From NCBI GenBank assembly GCA_022843465.1, contig JALHNO010000014.1:111944-175943 (forward strand): a stretch of DNA of 64,000 nt. The letters run 5' to 3'. Below are positions 55,412 to 63,821 of this stretch, piece by piece; the stretch's first letter is position 1; each line of letters starts with the position of its first letter. Both the position numbers and the translations under genes were made by a program. The notes below the pieces were generated by a model. That model had not been told where the DNA came from. It saw only the letters and a list, made by a program, of their open reading frames with translations, and did not search any database. Source of the DNA: Pseudomonadota bacterium (lineage in GTDB: Bacteria; Pseudomonadota; Gammaproteobacteria; Xanthomonadales; Ahniellaceae).

Positions 55412-55933
55412 ATGATGAACAAGACGATGCGCGTGATCCTGATGGGTGTGTTGGCCGTTTCGATGGCCGCCTGTAAGTCGAAGCCAGAAAAGGTCGACCC
55501 GCCTGCTCCGGATCCCGTCCGTGAACAGCCGGTTACCCCGCCCGTGGTCAACGATGGCAAGTACACCGCCGACTCGCTCAACAGCGACTCCTGCCTGCGC
55601 CAGCGCGTTGTGTACTTCGATTTCGATCAGGCCGACATCAAGTCGGAAGCCGCTGAGATCGTGGCCTGCCATGGCAAGTACCTGAAGGATCTGCCGGGCG
55701 CCAAGATGACCCTCGAAGGTCATGCTGATGAGCGCGGTTCGCGCGAATACAACATGGGCCTCGGCGAGCGCCGTGGCAATGCCGTTTCCTCGGCCCTGCA
55801 GGCCAATGGTGGTTCGTCCGCCCAGATCACGGTCAACTCCTACGGTGAAGAGCGCCCGACCTGCTCCGAGTCCGACGAGACCTGCTGGGGCAAGAACCGC
55901 CGCGTCGAAATCGTCTACACCCAGGCCCAGTAA
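55412..55933 (+). CDS. pal: peptidoglycan-associated lipoprotein Pal
   Basis: A 173-residue outer-membrane lipoprotein. The lipobox is VSMAAC, with the Cys as the lipidated residue. A Pro-rich linker precedes the OmpA-type peptidoglycan-binding domain (VYFDFDQADIKSEAAEIVAC, LEGHADERGSREYNMGLGER RGNAV). Asp and Arg of the diaminopimelate site are present in this domain. A clear intrinsic terminator follows at 55996. Confidence 0.96.
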   Translation: MMNKTMRVILMGVLAVSMAACKSKPEKVDPPAPDPVREQPVTPPVVNDGKYTADSLNSDSCLRQRVVYFDFDQADIKSEAAEIVACHGKYLKDLPGAKMTLEGHADERGSREYNMGLGERRGNAVSSALQANGGSSAQITVNSYGEERPTCSESDETCWGKNRRVEIVYTQAQ

Positions 55934-55995
55934 GCCTGCGTAGTGCGCGCCGCGAACCTGCGGGTTCGCGGTCTGCGCAGACGAGCACTGCACAG

Positions 55996-56023
55996 ACCCC
56001 CGCTTGCGGGGGTTTGTTGTTTT
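55996..56023 (+). terminator. intrinsic terminator after pal
   Basis: ACCCCCG-CTTG-CGGGGGT (55996-56013) followed by TTGTTGTTTT. It separates the tol-pal transcript from cpoB, at least in part. The remaining 120 bp before cpoB contain only its upstream region. Confidence 0.9.
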
Positions 56024-56143
56024 GGCGGCGGCTTCGGGGCCAGCCGCAGGTTCTTCCGCTCAGCCGCGGTTCGCTTTTCCCCTTGACGCAGGCGCGCGCA
56101 GCCGCGATCTTGCTTCGCAATACTTTCCATCGAGGAACCTGCC

Positions 56144-57118
56144 ATGAAAACGCTCGCCCGATCTGCTCTGAGCCTTGCGCTCGCCTCGGTGCTGGTTGTT
56201 TCGTTCGCACCGGATGCCAGTGCGCAGTCCGGTCGCCTCAGTCTGTCCGAGCGCATCGCCAAACTCGAGGCGCAGAACCAGGGTCAGAGCGGTGGCACCA
56301 TGGTCGACCTGCTCAATCGGGTCAATCAGTTGCAATCCGAGGTGCAGTCACTGCGTGGCCTGGTCGAGAGCCAGGCATTCGAGATCGAGGAACTGAAGAA
56401 GCGTGCGCGTGACCAGTACGTCGATCTGGATTCGCGGATGGCGCGCCTGGAGAGCGGTGGCGCGATGCGACCCGCGGCGCCCTCCGGTTATCCCACTGCG
56501 CCCGCGCAGACAGCACCTGCGCAAGCAGCGCCGGCGCCTGCTCAGCCCGGGCAATTGATGATGGAGCCCGATGCTTCCACCGCGCCGCAGGCTTCGACGA
56601 CTCCGCCGATGGACACGCTGGAGCCGACGGCGCTCGCCACCACGCCGGAACCCGCTGCGATCGATGCCAGCAGTGCACCGCTGCCACCGCCCGCGGTGCC
56701 GGCCACCAGTCTCCCCAGCCAGACCGGTGATGAACAGGCCAGCTACGACACCGCGTTCGCGGCGCTGCGCGAGGGCCGTTACGCCGAATCGGCACGGCGC
56801 TTTTCGGGTTTCCTGCAGCAGTTTCCCAATGGCGATCTGGCGGACAACGCGACCTACTGGCTCGGCGAGTCCTACTATGTGACGCAGAACTACCGGATCG
56901 CGCTGGATACCTTCCGTACTCTGCTGGACCGGTTTCCGCAGAGCGCCAAGGCGCCTGATGCCCTGCTCAAGCTCGGCTATTGCCATTACGAGCTGCAGGA
57001 ATGGAGCCAGGCCGAGGCGGCACTGAACCAGGTCGTGCAGCGCTATCCCGATACCACGGTCGCGCGTCTGGCCCAGGGTCGCCTGCGCGCACTGCGGCTG
57101 GAAGGGCGCACACCCTGA
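56144..57118 (+). CDS. cpoB: Tol-associated periplasmic protein CpoB
   Basis: A 324-residue periplasmic protein that coordinates outer-membrane constriction with peptidoglycan synthesis. A signal peptide (ALSLALASVLVVSFAPDASA) is followed by a trimeric coiled coil (LLNRVNQLQSEVQSLRGLVE), an unusually long Pro/Ala/Thr linker (about 105-200) and C-terminal tetratricopeptide repeats (YDTAFAALREGRYAESARRF, AKAPDALLKLGYCHYELQEW). A GAGGAA site precedes the ATG. The position after pal is standard. Confidence 0.93.
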   Translation: MKTLARSALSLALASVLVVSFAPDASAQSGRLSLSERIAKLEAQNQGQSGGTMVDLLNRVNQLQSEVQSLRGLVESQAFEIEELKKRARDQYVDLDSRMARLESGGAMRPAAPSGYPTAPAQTAPAQAAPAPAQPGQLMMEPDASTAPQASTTPPMDTLEPTALATTPEPAAIDASSAPLPPPAVPATSLPSQTGDEQASYDTAFAALREGRYAESARRFSGFLQQFPNGDLADNATYWLGESYYVTQNYRIALDTFRTLLDRFPQSAKAPDALLKLGYCHYELQEWSQAEAALNQVVQRYPDTTVARLAQGRLRALRLEGRTP

Positions 57119-57287
57119 GGAATGTCGCCGAGCCGGAGACGCTGAGCCACCGATGGCGCGGGCAGCGGGACGCCGACCGCGCCGCCTGTCCGGGTTGATC
57201 GCAAGCAGTTGATCGCCGCCGGCCGTGTCTGTCCTGAAGCCTTGCTCGGCGCCAGCCGCAGTATGCTTGGCCGCTTTAGTGAGTCCG

Positions 57288-57974
57288 ATGATCGTGTCCG
57301 AGCCCCTGTCCCCCCCTGCGCCGGTCGTCGCCGAAGAGCGCCTGCGCATTACCGAGATCTTCCATTCGCTGCAGGGTGAGGCGCGCAGTGTCGGCTGGCC
57401 GACCGTGTTCGTGCGCCTGACCGGCTGTCCGCTGCGCTGCACCTACTGCGACACGACCTACTCGTTTTTCGGTGGCGCCTGGCAGGGCATCGACGAGATT
57501 CTCACCCAGGTCGGCGCCTTTGGGGCCCGCCATGTCTGCGTCACCGGCGGCGAGCCGCTGGCGCAGAAGCGCTGTCTGGTCCTGCTGGAGCGCCTTTGCG
57601 ATGCCGGTTTCGAGGTCTCGCTGGAGACCAGCGGTGCGATCGATATATCCGGTGTCGATGCCCGGGTCTCGCGGGTGCTCGATCTGAAGACGCCGGCCTC
57701 GGGCGAAATGCAGCGCAACCGCTGGGAGAACCTGCCCCTGCTGACCGCGCACGACCAGATCAAGTTCGTGATCTGTGATCGCGCCGACTACGAATGGGCG
57801 CGTGCCCGGCTGCAGGAACATCAGCTGTCAGCGCGCTGTGACGTGCTGTTCTCACCGTCCTACGGCCAGCTCGCGCTGCGCACCCTGGCCGACTGGATAC
57901 TCGAGGACCGCCTGTCGGTACGCCTGCAGACGCAATTGCACAAACACATCTGGGGCGAGGAGCCGGGCCGATGA
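57288..57974 (+). CDS. queE: 7-carboxy-7-deazaguanine synthase
   Basis: A 228-residue radical-SAM enzyme of queuosine biosynthesis that converts carboxytetrahydropterin to carboxydeazaguanine. The cluster motif is CPLRCTYC (CxxxCxxC) in VRLTGCPLRCTYCDTTYSFF. The N-terminal FHSLQGEARSVGWPTVFVRL and the GGEPLAQ turn are family features. The frame is open 21 codons upstream to 57225; ATG 57288 is the better start. It overlaps the MAPEG gene by 4 bp. Confidence 0.93.
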   Translation: MIVSEPLSPPAPVVAEERLRITEIFHSLQGEARSVGWPTVFVRLTGCPLRCTYCDTTYSFFGGAWQGIDEILTQVGAFGARHVCVTGGEPLAQKRCLVLLERLCDAGFEVSLETSGAIDISGVDARVSRVLDLKTPASGEMQRNRWENLPLLTAHDQIKFVICDRADYEWARARLQEHQLSARCDVLFSPSYGQLALRTLADWILEDRLSVRLQTQLHKHIWGEEPGR

Positions 57975-58423
57975 ACATCAGCGCGCATCAATTCAGTGTG
58001 GTCCTGCCGGCCCTGCTGCTGATCGGTCTGACGTTCATCGTGTGGTTGCTGATGTATGTCGAGCGGCTCGGCGAGATGCGCCGCGCTGCGATCCGGCCAC
58101 AGGCGCTGGCATCACGCAGCGAGACGCGCGCCCTGCTGAAGCAGACCCGTGCCGCCGACAATTTCCACAATCTGCTTGAACTGCCGATGCTGTTCCATGT
58201 GCTCAGCCTGATCGTGCTGCTGCTCGATGTGCGCATCGGTCTGTTTGCGCCGCTCGCTCTGGCCTATGTCGGTCTGCGCGCGCTGCACAGTGCGATCCAC
58301 ATCGGCTACAACCGGGTCATGCATCGATTCCTGGTCTATTTCGCCAGCACACTGGTGCTGATTGTGCTCTGGACACTGGTGTTGCATCGGGTCTGGCAGG
58401 CCGGGAGTGCATCGCATGGCTGA
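57971..58423 (+). CDS. MAPEG-family membrane protein within the que operon
   Basis: A 150-residue four-helix membrane protein ([20 protein letters not shown] at the N-terminus) with the MAPEG segments [27 protein letters not shown] and [20 protein letters not shown]. The N-F-x-N-x-x-E-L-P pattern is typical of the bacterial members. Its start overlaps queE (ATGA) and its stop overlaps queC by 8 bp, so it is translated with the queuosine genes. No role in queuosine synthesis is known for the family. It differs clearly from the other MAPEG protein at 30655. Confidence 0.87.
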   Translation: MNISAHQFSVVLPALLLIGLTFIVWLLMYVERLGEMRRAAIRPQALASRSETRALLKQTRAADNFHNLLELPMLFHVLSLIVLLLDVRIGLFAPLALAYVGLRALHSAIHIGYNRVMHRFLVYFASTLVLIVLWTLVLHRVWQAGSASHG

Positions 58424-59105
58424 GAAGGAAAGCGCCGCGCGTCCGCGCGCGGTGGTGCTGGTGTCGGGTGGCATGGATTCCGCCGTCGCCATCGCCGCCG
58501 CACGCGCCGAGGGCTTTGATTGCTATGCGCTGAGTGTCGATTACGGCCAGCGCCATCACTCCGAGCTTGCTGCCTCCCAGCGCGTCGCCGCTGCCTTCGC
58601 GGCGATCGACCACAAGACCGTGCACATCGACCTGCGCGCGCTCGGCGGTTCGGCCCTGACCGCCGACATCGAAGTGCCCGAGTCGCCTTCCAGTGGCATT
58701 CCGGTGACCTATGTGCCGGCGCGCAATACGATCATGCTGTCGGTGGCGATGGGTTGGGCGGAAGTCCTGGGTGCGCGCGATGTCTATTGCGGCGTCAACG
58801 CGGTGGATTACTCGGGCTATCCGGATTGCCGACCGGAATTCATCGAGGCCTTCGAAAGACTGGCGCAGCTGGCTACCAAGGCAGGGGTAGAGGGTGCCGG
58901 ATTTCATGTGCATGCGCCGCTGATGCGCATGAGCAAGGCCGATATCGTGCGTCGTGGTCTCGAACTCGGTGTCGATTTTGCGATGACGGTGTCCTGCTAT
59001 CAGGCCGACGATGCCGGCCGCGCCTGCCGTCGTTGCGATGCCTGCCGTCTGCGTGCGCAGGGATTCGACGAAGCCGGCGTGGCCGATCCGACCCGATACG
59101 TCTGA
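58416..59105 (+). CDS. queC: 7-cyano-7-deazaguanine synthase
   Basis: A 229-residue enzyme that makes preQ0 from carboxydeazaguanine using ATP and ammonia. The PP-loop [20 protein letters not shown], the [10 protein letters not shown] motif, [20 protein letters not shown] and the zinc-binding Cys cluster at the C-terminus ([20 protein letters not shown]) are complete. The frame is open 18 codons upstream in the MAPEG gene; ATG 58416 is used. tRNA-Lys follows 85 bp later. Confidence 0.95.
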   Translation: MAEKESAARPRAVVLVSGGMDSAVAIAAARAEGFDCYALSVDYGQRHHSELAASQRVAAAFAAIDHKTVHIDLRALGGSALTADIEVPESPSSGIPVTYVPARNTIMLSVAMGWAEVLGARDVYCGVNAVDYSGYPDCRPEFIEAFERLAQLATKAGVEGAGFHVHAPLMRMSKADIVRRGLELGVDFAMTVSCYQADDAGRACRRCDACRLRAQGFDEAGVADPTRYV

Positions 59106-59190
59106 ACATCCGTTCAGTGTAGCGTCCCGTCATCAAGCCCATCCTTGTGTGCTCGGGCGCGCTCGCCTAAACTGCGCGGCTGCTGCAAGG

Positions 59191-59266
59191 GGGTCGTTAG
59201 CTCAGTCGGTAGAGCATCGGACTTTTAATCCGCTGGTCCCGAGTTCGAATCTCGGACGACCCACCA
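59191..59266 (+). tRNA. tRNA-Lys (anticodon TTT)
   Basis: A 76-base tRNA with acceptor stem GGGTCGT / ACGACCC, D-arm GCTC...GAGC, anticodon loop CTTTTAA with TTT at 59224-59226, T-arm CCGAG-TTCGAAT-CTCGG and an encoded CCA. It resembles E. coli tRNA-Lys. One mismatch sits at the top of the anticodon stem (T-C, pair 27-43). The 3' half is repeated exactly 79 bp downstream. Confidence 0.97.
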
Positions 59267-59309
59267 CCCACGCAACAGTTTGAGTCGGTCTCGCATACGG
59301 ACTCAATCG

Positions 59310-59346
59310 CGCTGGTCCCGAGTTCGAATCTCGGACGACCCACCAC
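59310..59346 (+). repeat. duplicated 3' end of tRNA-Lys, att-like
   Basis: Thirty-seven bases (59310-59346) repeat 59231-59267 exactly, from the 3' side of the anticodon stem through the T-arm, acceptor strand and CCA. Duplication of a tRNA 3' end is what a tyrosine-recombinase element leaves at its attachment site. Only 42 bp separate the copies, so no element is present now. The spacer holds a 7-bp hairpin TTGAGTC...GACTCAA that could end the tRNA transcript. Confidence 0.8.
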
Positions 59347-59357
59347 TACAGCGCGCT

Positions 59358-59432
59358 TCTGTAGGGCATCTCTCTGAGATGCCGGCCGTAGCTTTGCCGT
59401 GACGTGGGGACGGCATTTCACAGAGATCCCCG
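59358..59432. repeat. single diverged unit of the 87-bp palindromic repeat
   Basis: CTGTAGGGCATCTCTCTGAG and, 50 bp on, GGCATTTCACAGAGATCCC repeat the two arms of the units at 40087-40305, with changes in the spacer. It lies just after the duplicated tRNA end. Confidence 0.7.
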
Positions 59433-59448
59433 ATAAAAACGCAGGTTC

Positions 59449-59690
59449 CACTCACCCTAACCTTCGCGCGCAAGCGGGAGAGGGGATCAAGCGGGAGCAG
59501 GGATCAAGCAGGGCCGATGCAGTGGGCCCTGGGTTCCCTTCTCCCGCTTGCGGGAGACAGGCCGAAGGCCGGATGAGGGTGGCGGGGTAGCGTCGACGTC
59601 GGACCGTGTTCGGGCGTGAACGCAGATTTCCCTCACCCTAACCCTCTCCCGCAAGCGGGAGAGGGGATCAAGCGGGAGCCCCCTACAGAA
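59449..59690. repeat. inverted and direct copies of a CTCACCCTAACC / CAAGCGGGAGAGGGG repeat
   Basis: CTCACCCTAACC followed by GCAAGCGGGAGAGGGGATCA occurs at about 59452-59490 and again at about 59633-59670. Between them an inverted form (CTTCTCCCGCTTGCGGGAGA, ending GGATGAGGGT) lies at about 59538-59580. The copies can pair into large hairpins. Together with the two preceding repeats they fill the 456-bp gap between tRNA-Lys and the dehydrogenase gene; no coding frame is supported there. Confidence 0.8.
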
Positions 59691-59722
59691 CAGCGCGCAG
59701 CCGATCGTTTCGACGCGTGGAC

Positions 59723-61210
59723 TCACACACCGCCGATGCAGACATACTTCAATTCGGTGTAATCGAGCAGGCCATACTTCGATCCCTCGCGGCCGTTGCC
59801 GGATTGCTTGATGCCGCCAAAAGGCGCGACTTCGGTCGAGATCAGGCCGGTGTTGATGCCGACGATGCCGCACTCCAGGGCTTCGGCGACGCGCCAGCTG
59901 CGCGCCAGATCGCGGGTGTAGAAATATCCGGCGAGGCCGAACTCGGTGGCATTGGCCATCGCGATGGCCTCGGCCTCATCGTGAAAACGGAACAACGGTG
60001 CCACCGGGCCAAAGGTTTCTTCGCTGGCGATCATCATGCTGGCATCGACATCCAGCAGCACGGTCGGCTCGTAGAAATTGCCGCCGAGCGCATGCCGGCG
60101 TCCGCCCACTGCGACACGGGCGCCCTTGGCGGTGGCATCGGCGACGTGCTCCTCGACCTTGGCCAGCGCCTTGTCATCGATCAGCGGTCCCTGCTCGGTG
60201 TCGCCACGCAGGCCGTCACCAACGCGCAGCCGGGCCACCGCGCTGGCAAGCTTGTCGGCGAAGGCATCGTAGACCGCGTCCGCGACAAACAGGCGATTGG
60301 CGCAGACGCAGGTCTGGCCGGTGTTGCGATACTTGCTGGCGATGGCGCCCTCGACGGCGGCATCGAGATCGGCATCGGCGAAAACGATGAAAGGTGCATT
60401 GCCGCCGAGTTCGAGCGAAATCTTCTTCATGCCTTCTGCGCACTGCGCCATCAGCTTCTTGCCGATGCCGGTGGAGCCGGTGAAGCTGAGCTTGCGCACC
60501 TTGGGATGCGTGGTCATCTCGCCGCCGATCGCCGCAGCATCGCCGCCGGTGACGATATTGAGCACCCCGGCCGGAAGCCCGGCGCGCTCGGCCAGTACGC
60601 CGATCGCAAGGGCCGAATACGGTGTTTGCGTCGCCGGTTTGCAGACCATGGTGCAGCCGGCGGCGAGTGCCGGCGCCAGCTTTCGACCGAGCATCGCCGA
60701 AGGAAAATTCCACGGCGTGATCGCCGCTACCACGCCAATTGGCTGGCGCAGCACCATGATGCGCTTGTCGCTGGCGTGCGCGGGAATCACATCGCCGTAA
60801 ACACGCTTGGCTTCCTCGCCGAACCATTCCAGAAAACTTGCGGAATAGGCCACCTCGCCGCGCGATTCAGCCAGCGGCTTGCCCTGTTCGGCGGTCATCA
60901 GGCGCGCCAGATCTTCCTGATGCTCCATCATCAGATCATACAGCCGGCGCAGAATGCGGGCGCGCTCTTTTGCGGTCTTTGCGGCCCAGGCAGGAAGTGC
61001 TGCCGAAGCGGCCTCGATGGCGCGGCGGGTCTCGGCAGCGCCCATATCCGGGATCGTGCCCAGCGCAGCTGCCGTGGCCGGATTGAGTACGGCCCGGGTG
61101 CCGCCGCTGTCGGCATCGAGCCAGCGGCCGTCGATCAGGCACTGCATCCGCAGCAGATCGGGGTCACGCAATTGCAATTCGCCTGCGGCGGAGGAAGCGG
61201 TGCTGCCCAT
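59723..61210 (-). CDS. gabD: succinate-semialdehyde dehydrogenase (NAD(P)+)
   Basis: A 495-residue aldehyde dehydrogenase. The cofactor motif FTGSTGIGKKLM, the general base Glu in SLELGGNAPFIVF, the nucleophile Cys in NTGQTCVCANRLFV and the end block PFGGIKQSGNGREGSKYGL are all present. GQTCVCANR and AEQGKPLAESRGEV are typical of GabD, which oxidises succinate semialdehyde in GABA breakdown. Related dehydrogenases (glutarate semialdehyde) cannot be excluded. The frame extends 18 codons upstream; ATG 61210 fits best. No GABA aminotransferase gene is near. Confidence 0.9.
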   Translation of the reverse strand: MGSTASSAAGELQLRDPDLLRMQCLIDGRWLDADSGGTRAVLNPATAAALGTIPDMGAAETRRAIEAASAALPAWAAKTAKERARILRRLYDLMMEHQEDLARLMTAEQGKPLAESRGEVAYSASFLEWFGEEAKRVYGDVIPAHASDKRIMVLRQPIGVVAAITPWNFPSAMLGRKLAPALAAGCTMVCKPATQTPYSALAIGVLAERAGLPAGVLNIVTGGDAAAIGGEMTTHPKVRKLSFTGSTGIGKKLMAQCAEGMKKISLELGGNAPFIVFADADLDAAVEGAIASKYRNTGQTCVCANRLFVADAVYDAFADKLASAVARLRVGDGLRGDTEQGPLIDDKALAKVEEHVADATAKGARVAVGGRRHALGGNFYEPTVLLDVDASMMIASEETFGPVAPLFRFHDEAEAIAMANATEFGLAGYFYTRDLARSWRVAEALECGIVGINTGLISTEVAPFGGIKQSGNGREGSKYGLLDYTELKYVCIGGV

Positions 61211-61286
61211 ATCATTCTCCCGTGGTGTCGCCAACCGCACATCACGCTGGCCTGTTCGAACCATTCTAGCGCCGCATCGCTATGGC

Positions 61287-62615
61287 TCAGAATGGCTTGA
61301 TGATTCTGCCGCGACGGAGCGTGTAGCGGATGCGTGTGGTGTGCTGGATGTCTTGCAGTGGATCGGCATCCAGCACCAGCAGATCGGCCTGCTTGCCAGG
61401 CTCCACGGTGCCCAGTCGCGCGCCGAGTCCGAGCGCAATGGCGCCATTGCGTGTCGCCGCCACAATCGCCTGCATCGGGGTGAAGCCGGAATGCTCAACC
61501 AGCAGCGCCAGTTCGGCATGCGTGTGTGGTAGATCGGCATCATCGCGCGGCTCGAACCAGTCGGTACCAGTGGTGACCATCACACCCGCGGCCTGTGCAT
61601 GCCGCGTTGCCTCGGCGCCCCAGTTGAATGCGGCCTCGGTCCAGTCCATGGCGCCGACACCGGGATAGCTGCTCATCGTCTTGTAGACATAGAGGGTGGC
61701 ATCGAGGGTGACACCGCGCTCGGCCATGCGCCGATACAGGGCCAGCAGGCGTGGATGATCGGCGGGTACTTCGTTCCACGGCCCCGCGATGCGTTTGCGA
61801 TAGTCGCCAGGGATGTCGTCCACCGCCTGCCAGACCAGATACGGTGCATGCGACAGCGAGCCGACGCCGGCTTCAATCAGTTCGCCGGGGCCGGCCGGAA
61901 ACACCGTGGCATGTGCCGTGGTCAGCAGTCCCTGCCGCGTGGATTCCCGGATCAGCGCGGTAGCCAGCGCTGGACCAAGATCTCCGTAGACCTTCACATT
62001 GCGTGCCCCGGTGCCGCTGGCTTCCGCCACCAGTCTGGGCAGATCGCTGCCGGTATCGATGCTGCGCGACCACGGCGCCGTGCCCGGCTTGCGCTGACCG
62101 ACCATCGCGGTCATCGGACCTTCCTTGAAGATATCCGGGCCGCCAAACAGCGCGCTGTAAACGAGGTTGGGTCCGATGATCTCCTCTGCGGCGATGGCAC
62201 GTTCGAGTTCGGCCAGGGTGCGTGCATCACCGGTCAGGTCGCGTACGGTAGTGACTCCGCCACGGACGGCGCGTTGCAGGATCTCGGCGGCCCGCGTGCG
62301 GGTATCCGGAAAGCGCGCGACATGGACATGGGTGTCGATCAAGCCCGGCATCACCCAAGCACCGGCGAGATCGAGCTTCGACCAGAGCGCATTGGGCTCC
62401 GCGACGGGCACGGCACCGAGTTGATCGATCGCAACGATCACGCCGTCACGCGCGATCAGGCGCTTGACGTGCCGGGGCGCGCCGCCGGTGCCGTCGATCA
62501 GGGTGAAATCATTGAGTTCCACCGTCTCGGCCGCCCTCAGCGGCAGCGCGGCGCTGACCAGCAGTCCAAGGGCGCTGAGCTTGCGCAAATATCCGATCAC
62601 ACGCTTGGACACCAT
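61287..62615 (-). CDS. secreted amidohydrolase family protein
   Basis: A 442-residue metal-dependent hydrolase with a signal sequence (LRKLSALGLLVSAALPLRAA). The HxH metal motif is in DTHVHVARFPDTR; the later His is in TTAHATVF and SLSHAPYL, and the Asp ligand region is TGTDWFEP. The C-terminal beta-sandwich segment (LGLGARLGTVEPGKQADLLV) is normal for imidazolonepropionase-like/prolidase-like amidohydrolases of the outside or periplasm. The Lys bridging two metals is replaced in the sequence VKVYGD, which retains a Lys. The substrate is unknown. It lies 77 bp upstream of gabD on the same strand. Confidence 0.85.
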   Translation of the reverse strand: MVSKRVIGYLRKLSALGLLVSAALPLRAAETVELNDFTLIDGTGGAPRHVKRLIARDGVIVAIDQLGAVPVAEPNALWSKLDLAGAWVMPGLIDTHVHVARFPDTRTRAAEILQRAVRGGVTTVRDLTGDARTLAELERAIAAEEIIGPNLVYSALFGGPDIFKEGPMTAMVGQRKPGTAPWSRSIDTGSDLPRLVAEASGTGARNVKVYGDLGPALATALIRESTRQGLLTTAHATVFPAGPGELIEAGVGSLSHAPYLVWQAVDDIPGDYRKRIAGPWNEVPADHPRLLALYRRMAERGVTLDATLYVYKTMSSYPGVGAMDWTEAAFNWGAEATRHAQAAGVMVTTGTDWFEPRDDADLPHTHAELALLVEHSGFTPMQAIVAATRNGAIALGLGARLGTVEPGKQADLLVLDADPLQDIQHTTRIRYTLRRGRIIKPF

Positions 62616-62687
62616 GATCCACCTGGGCAGGAGTGGCGATCGGTCTAGCCTAAGCGATCCGCAGGCCAGTGGGCAGTCCAGCGAGGA

Positions 62688-63821
62688 TCACGGCGCGCCA
62701 AGTTGCTGGCGATAGCGCTCCAGATGCTGATCGCTGTCGCCCATCCGCAACTCGAATGCGAGCAGACGGCGGAAATGATGACTGACCGGCATTTCGTCGG
62801 TCATGCCCATGCCACCGTGCAATTGCACCGCCTGCTGGCCGATATAGCGGGCTGCCTGACCGATCAGGGTCTTGGCGGCCGACAGGGTTTTGCCCCGGCG
62901 CTCGCGGTCGCTATCGCCCGCCGCCGTCGCAGCCAGGAAGCACATCGAACGCGCCTGCTCGAGATGGATCAGCATGTCCGCCATGCGGTGCTGCAGGGCC
63001 TGGAAACTGCCAATCGGTACGCCGAACTGCACGCGGCTGCGGCTGTACTCGATGGTGGCTGCAAGCACGCGATCGAGCGCACCGAAGGCATCGGCGCAGA
63101 GCATGGCCAGGCCAAAATCAAGCGTCGCCTGCAGCGGCTGGCGGACATCGCCACCGAGGCGCGCATGTGCGGGCAACTGCACGCCCGCAAGCCGGAGTTC
63201 CGCGGCGCGCTGGCTGTCGACGGTGGCAAAGGGACTCAGGCCCAGGCCGGGTGTGCTGATGGGGATCGCAAACAGGCCAATCGCGGTCGCTGATTCGGCC
63301 GGCACCCGCGCGCTGACCAGGATCAGATCGGCGATCGCCGCGTGATAGACCATGGTCTTGTGACCGTCGATGCGCCAGCCCGATTCCGCAGCCACTGCCG
63401 TAGTCGTCAGCGCGCCCGGATCGCCACTTTCGCCGGCTTCCTCATGCGCCAGCACCGCAATCAGGCCTGCGGACGCCAGCGCCGGCAGCCATTCGGCGCG
63501 CTGGTCGGCACTGCCCATGGTGGCAATCGCGCGGGTGGCGATTACCGCGCTCGACAACCACGGCTCCAGCATCAGACCCGCGCCCATGGCCTGGGCGACC
63601 AGCATGTTCTCGATGCCGCCGGCGTCCATGCCACCCTCGGCTTCGGGCACATTCAATGCGAGCAGGCCGAGTTCGGCCAGCTCCTGCCAGGCCGATGCCG
63701 AGTAGCCTTGCGGATTGCGCCGGATCTTCTGGCGCGCTTCGAAACCACAGCGCTGCTCGATGAAGCGGCGGGTGGTGTCGACCAGCATCTGTTGTTCGTC
63801 GCTGTAGCTGAAGTCCATCAT
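62688..63821 (-). CDS. acyl-CoA dehydrogenase family protein
   Basis: A 377-residue flavoprotein: N-terminal helical domain (YSDEQQMLVDTTRRFIEQRC), beta-domain (VLAHEEAGESGDPGALTTTA) and C-terminal helices (SRVQFGVPIGSFQALQHRMA, QLHGGMGMTDEMPVSHHFRR). It catalyses alpha-beta dehydrogenation of an acyl-CoA with FAD. The catalytic Glu of short/medium-chain enzymes is not clearly in place and the sequence resembles pimeloyl- or steroid-type subunits, which often work as pairs; no partner is seen in the window. ATG at 63821 or 63818 starts the protein. Confidence 0.88.
   Translation of the reverse strand: MMDFSYSDEQQMLVDTTRRFIEQRCGFEARQKIRRNPQGYSASAWQELAELGLLALNVPEAEGGMDAGGIENMLVAQAMGAGLMLEPWLSSAVIATRAIATMGSADQRAEWLPALASAGLIAVLAHEEAGESGDPGALTTTAVAAESGWRIDGHKTMVYHAAIADLILVSARVPAESATAIGLFAIPISTPGLGLSPFATVDSQRAAELRLAGVQLPAHARLGGDVRQPLQATLDFGLAMLCADAFGALDRVLAATIEYSRSRVQFGVPIGSFQALQHRMADMLIHLEQARSMCFLAATAAGDSDRERRGKTLSAAKTLIGQAARYIGQQAVQLHGGMGMTDEMPVSHHFRRLLAFELRMGDSDQHLERYRQQLGAP

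Noticed and set aside
59717..61300. 527-codon frame antisense to gabD
   Set aside because: The gabD frame has catalytic Cys and Glu motifs; the antisense frame has no recognisable features.
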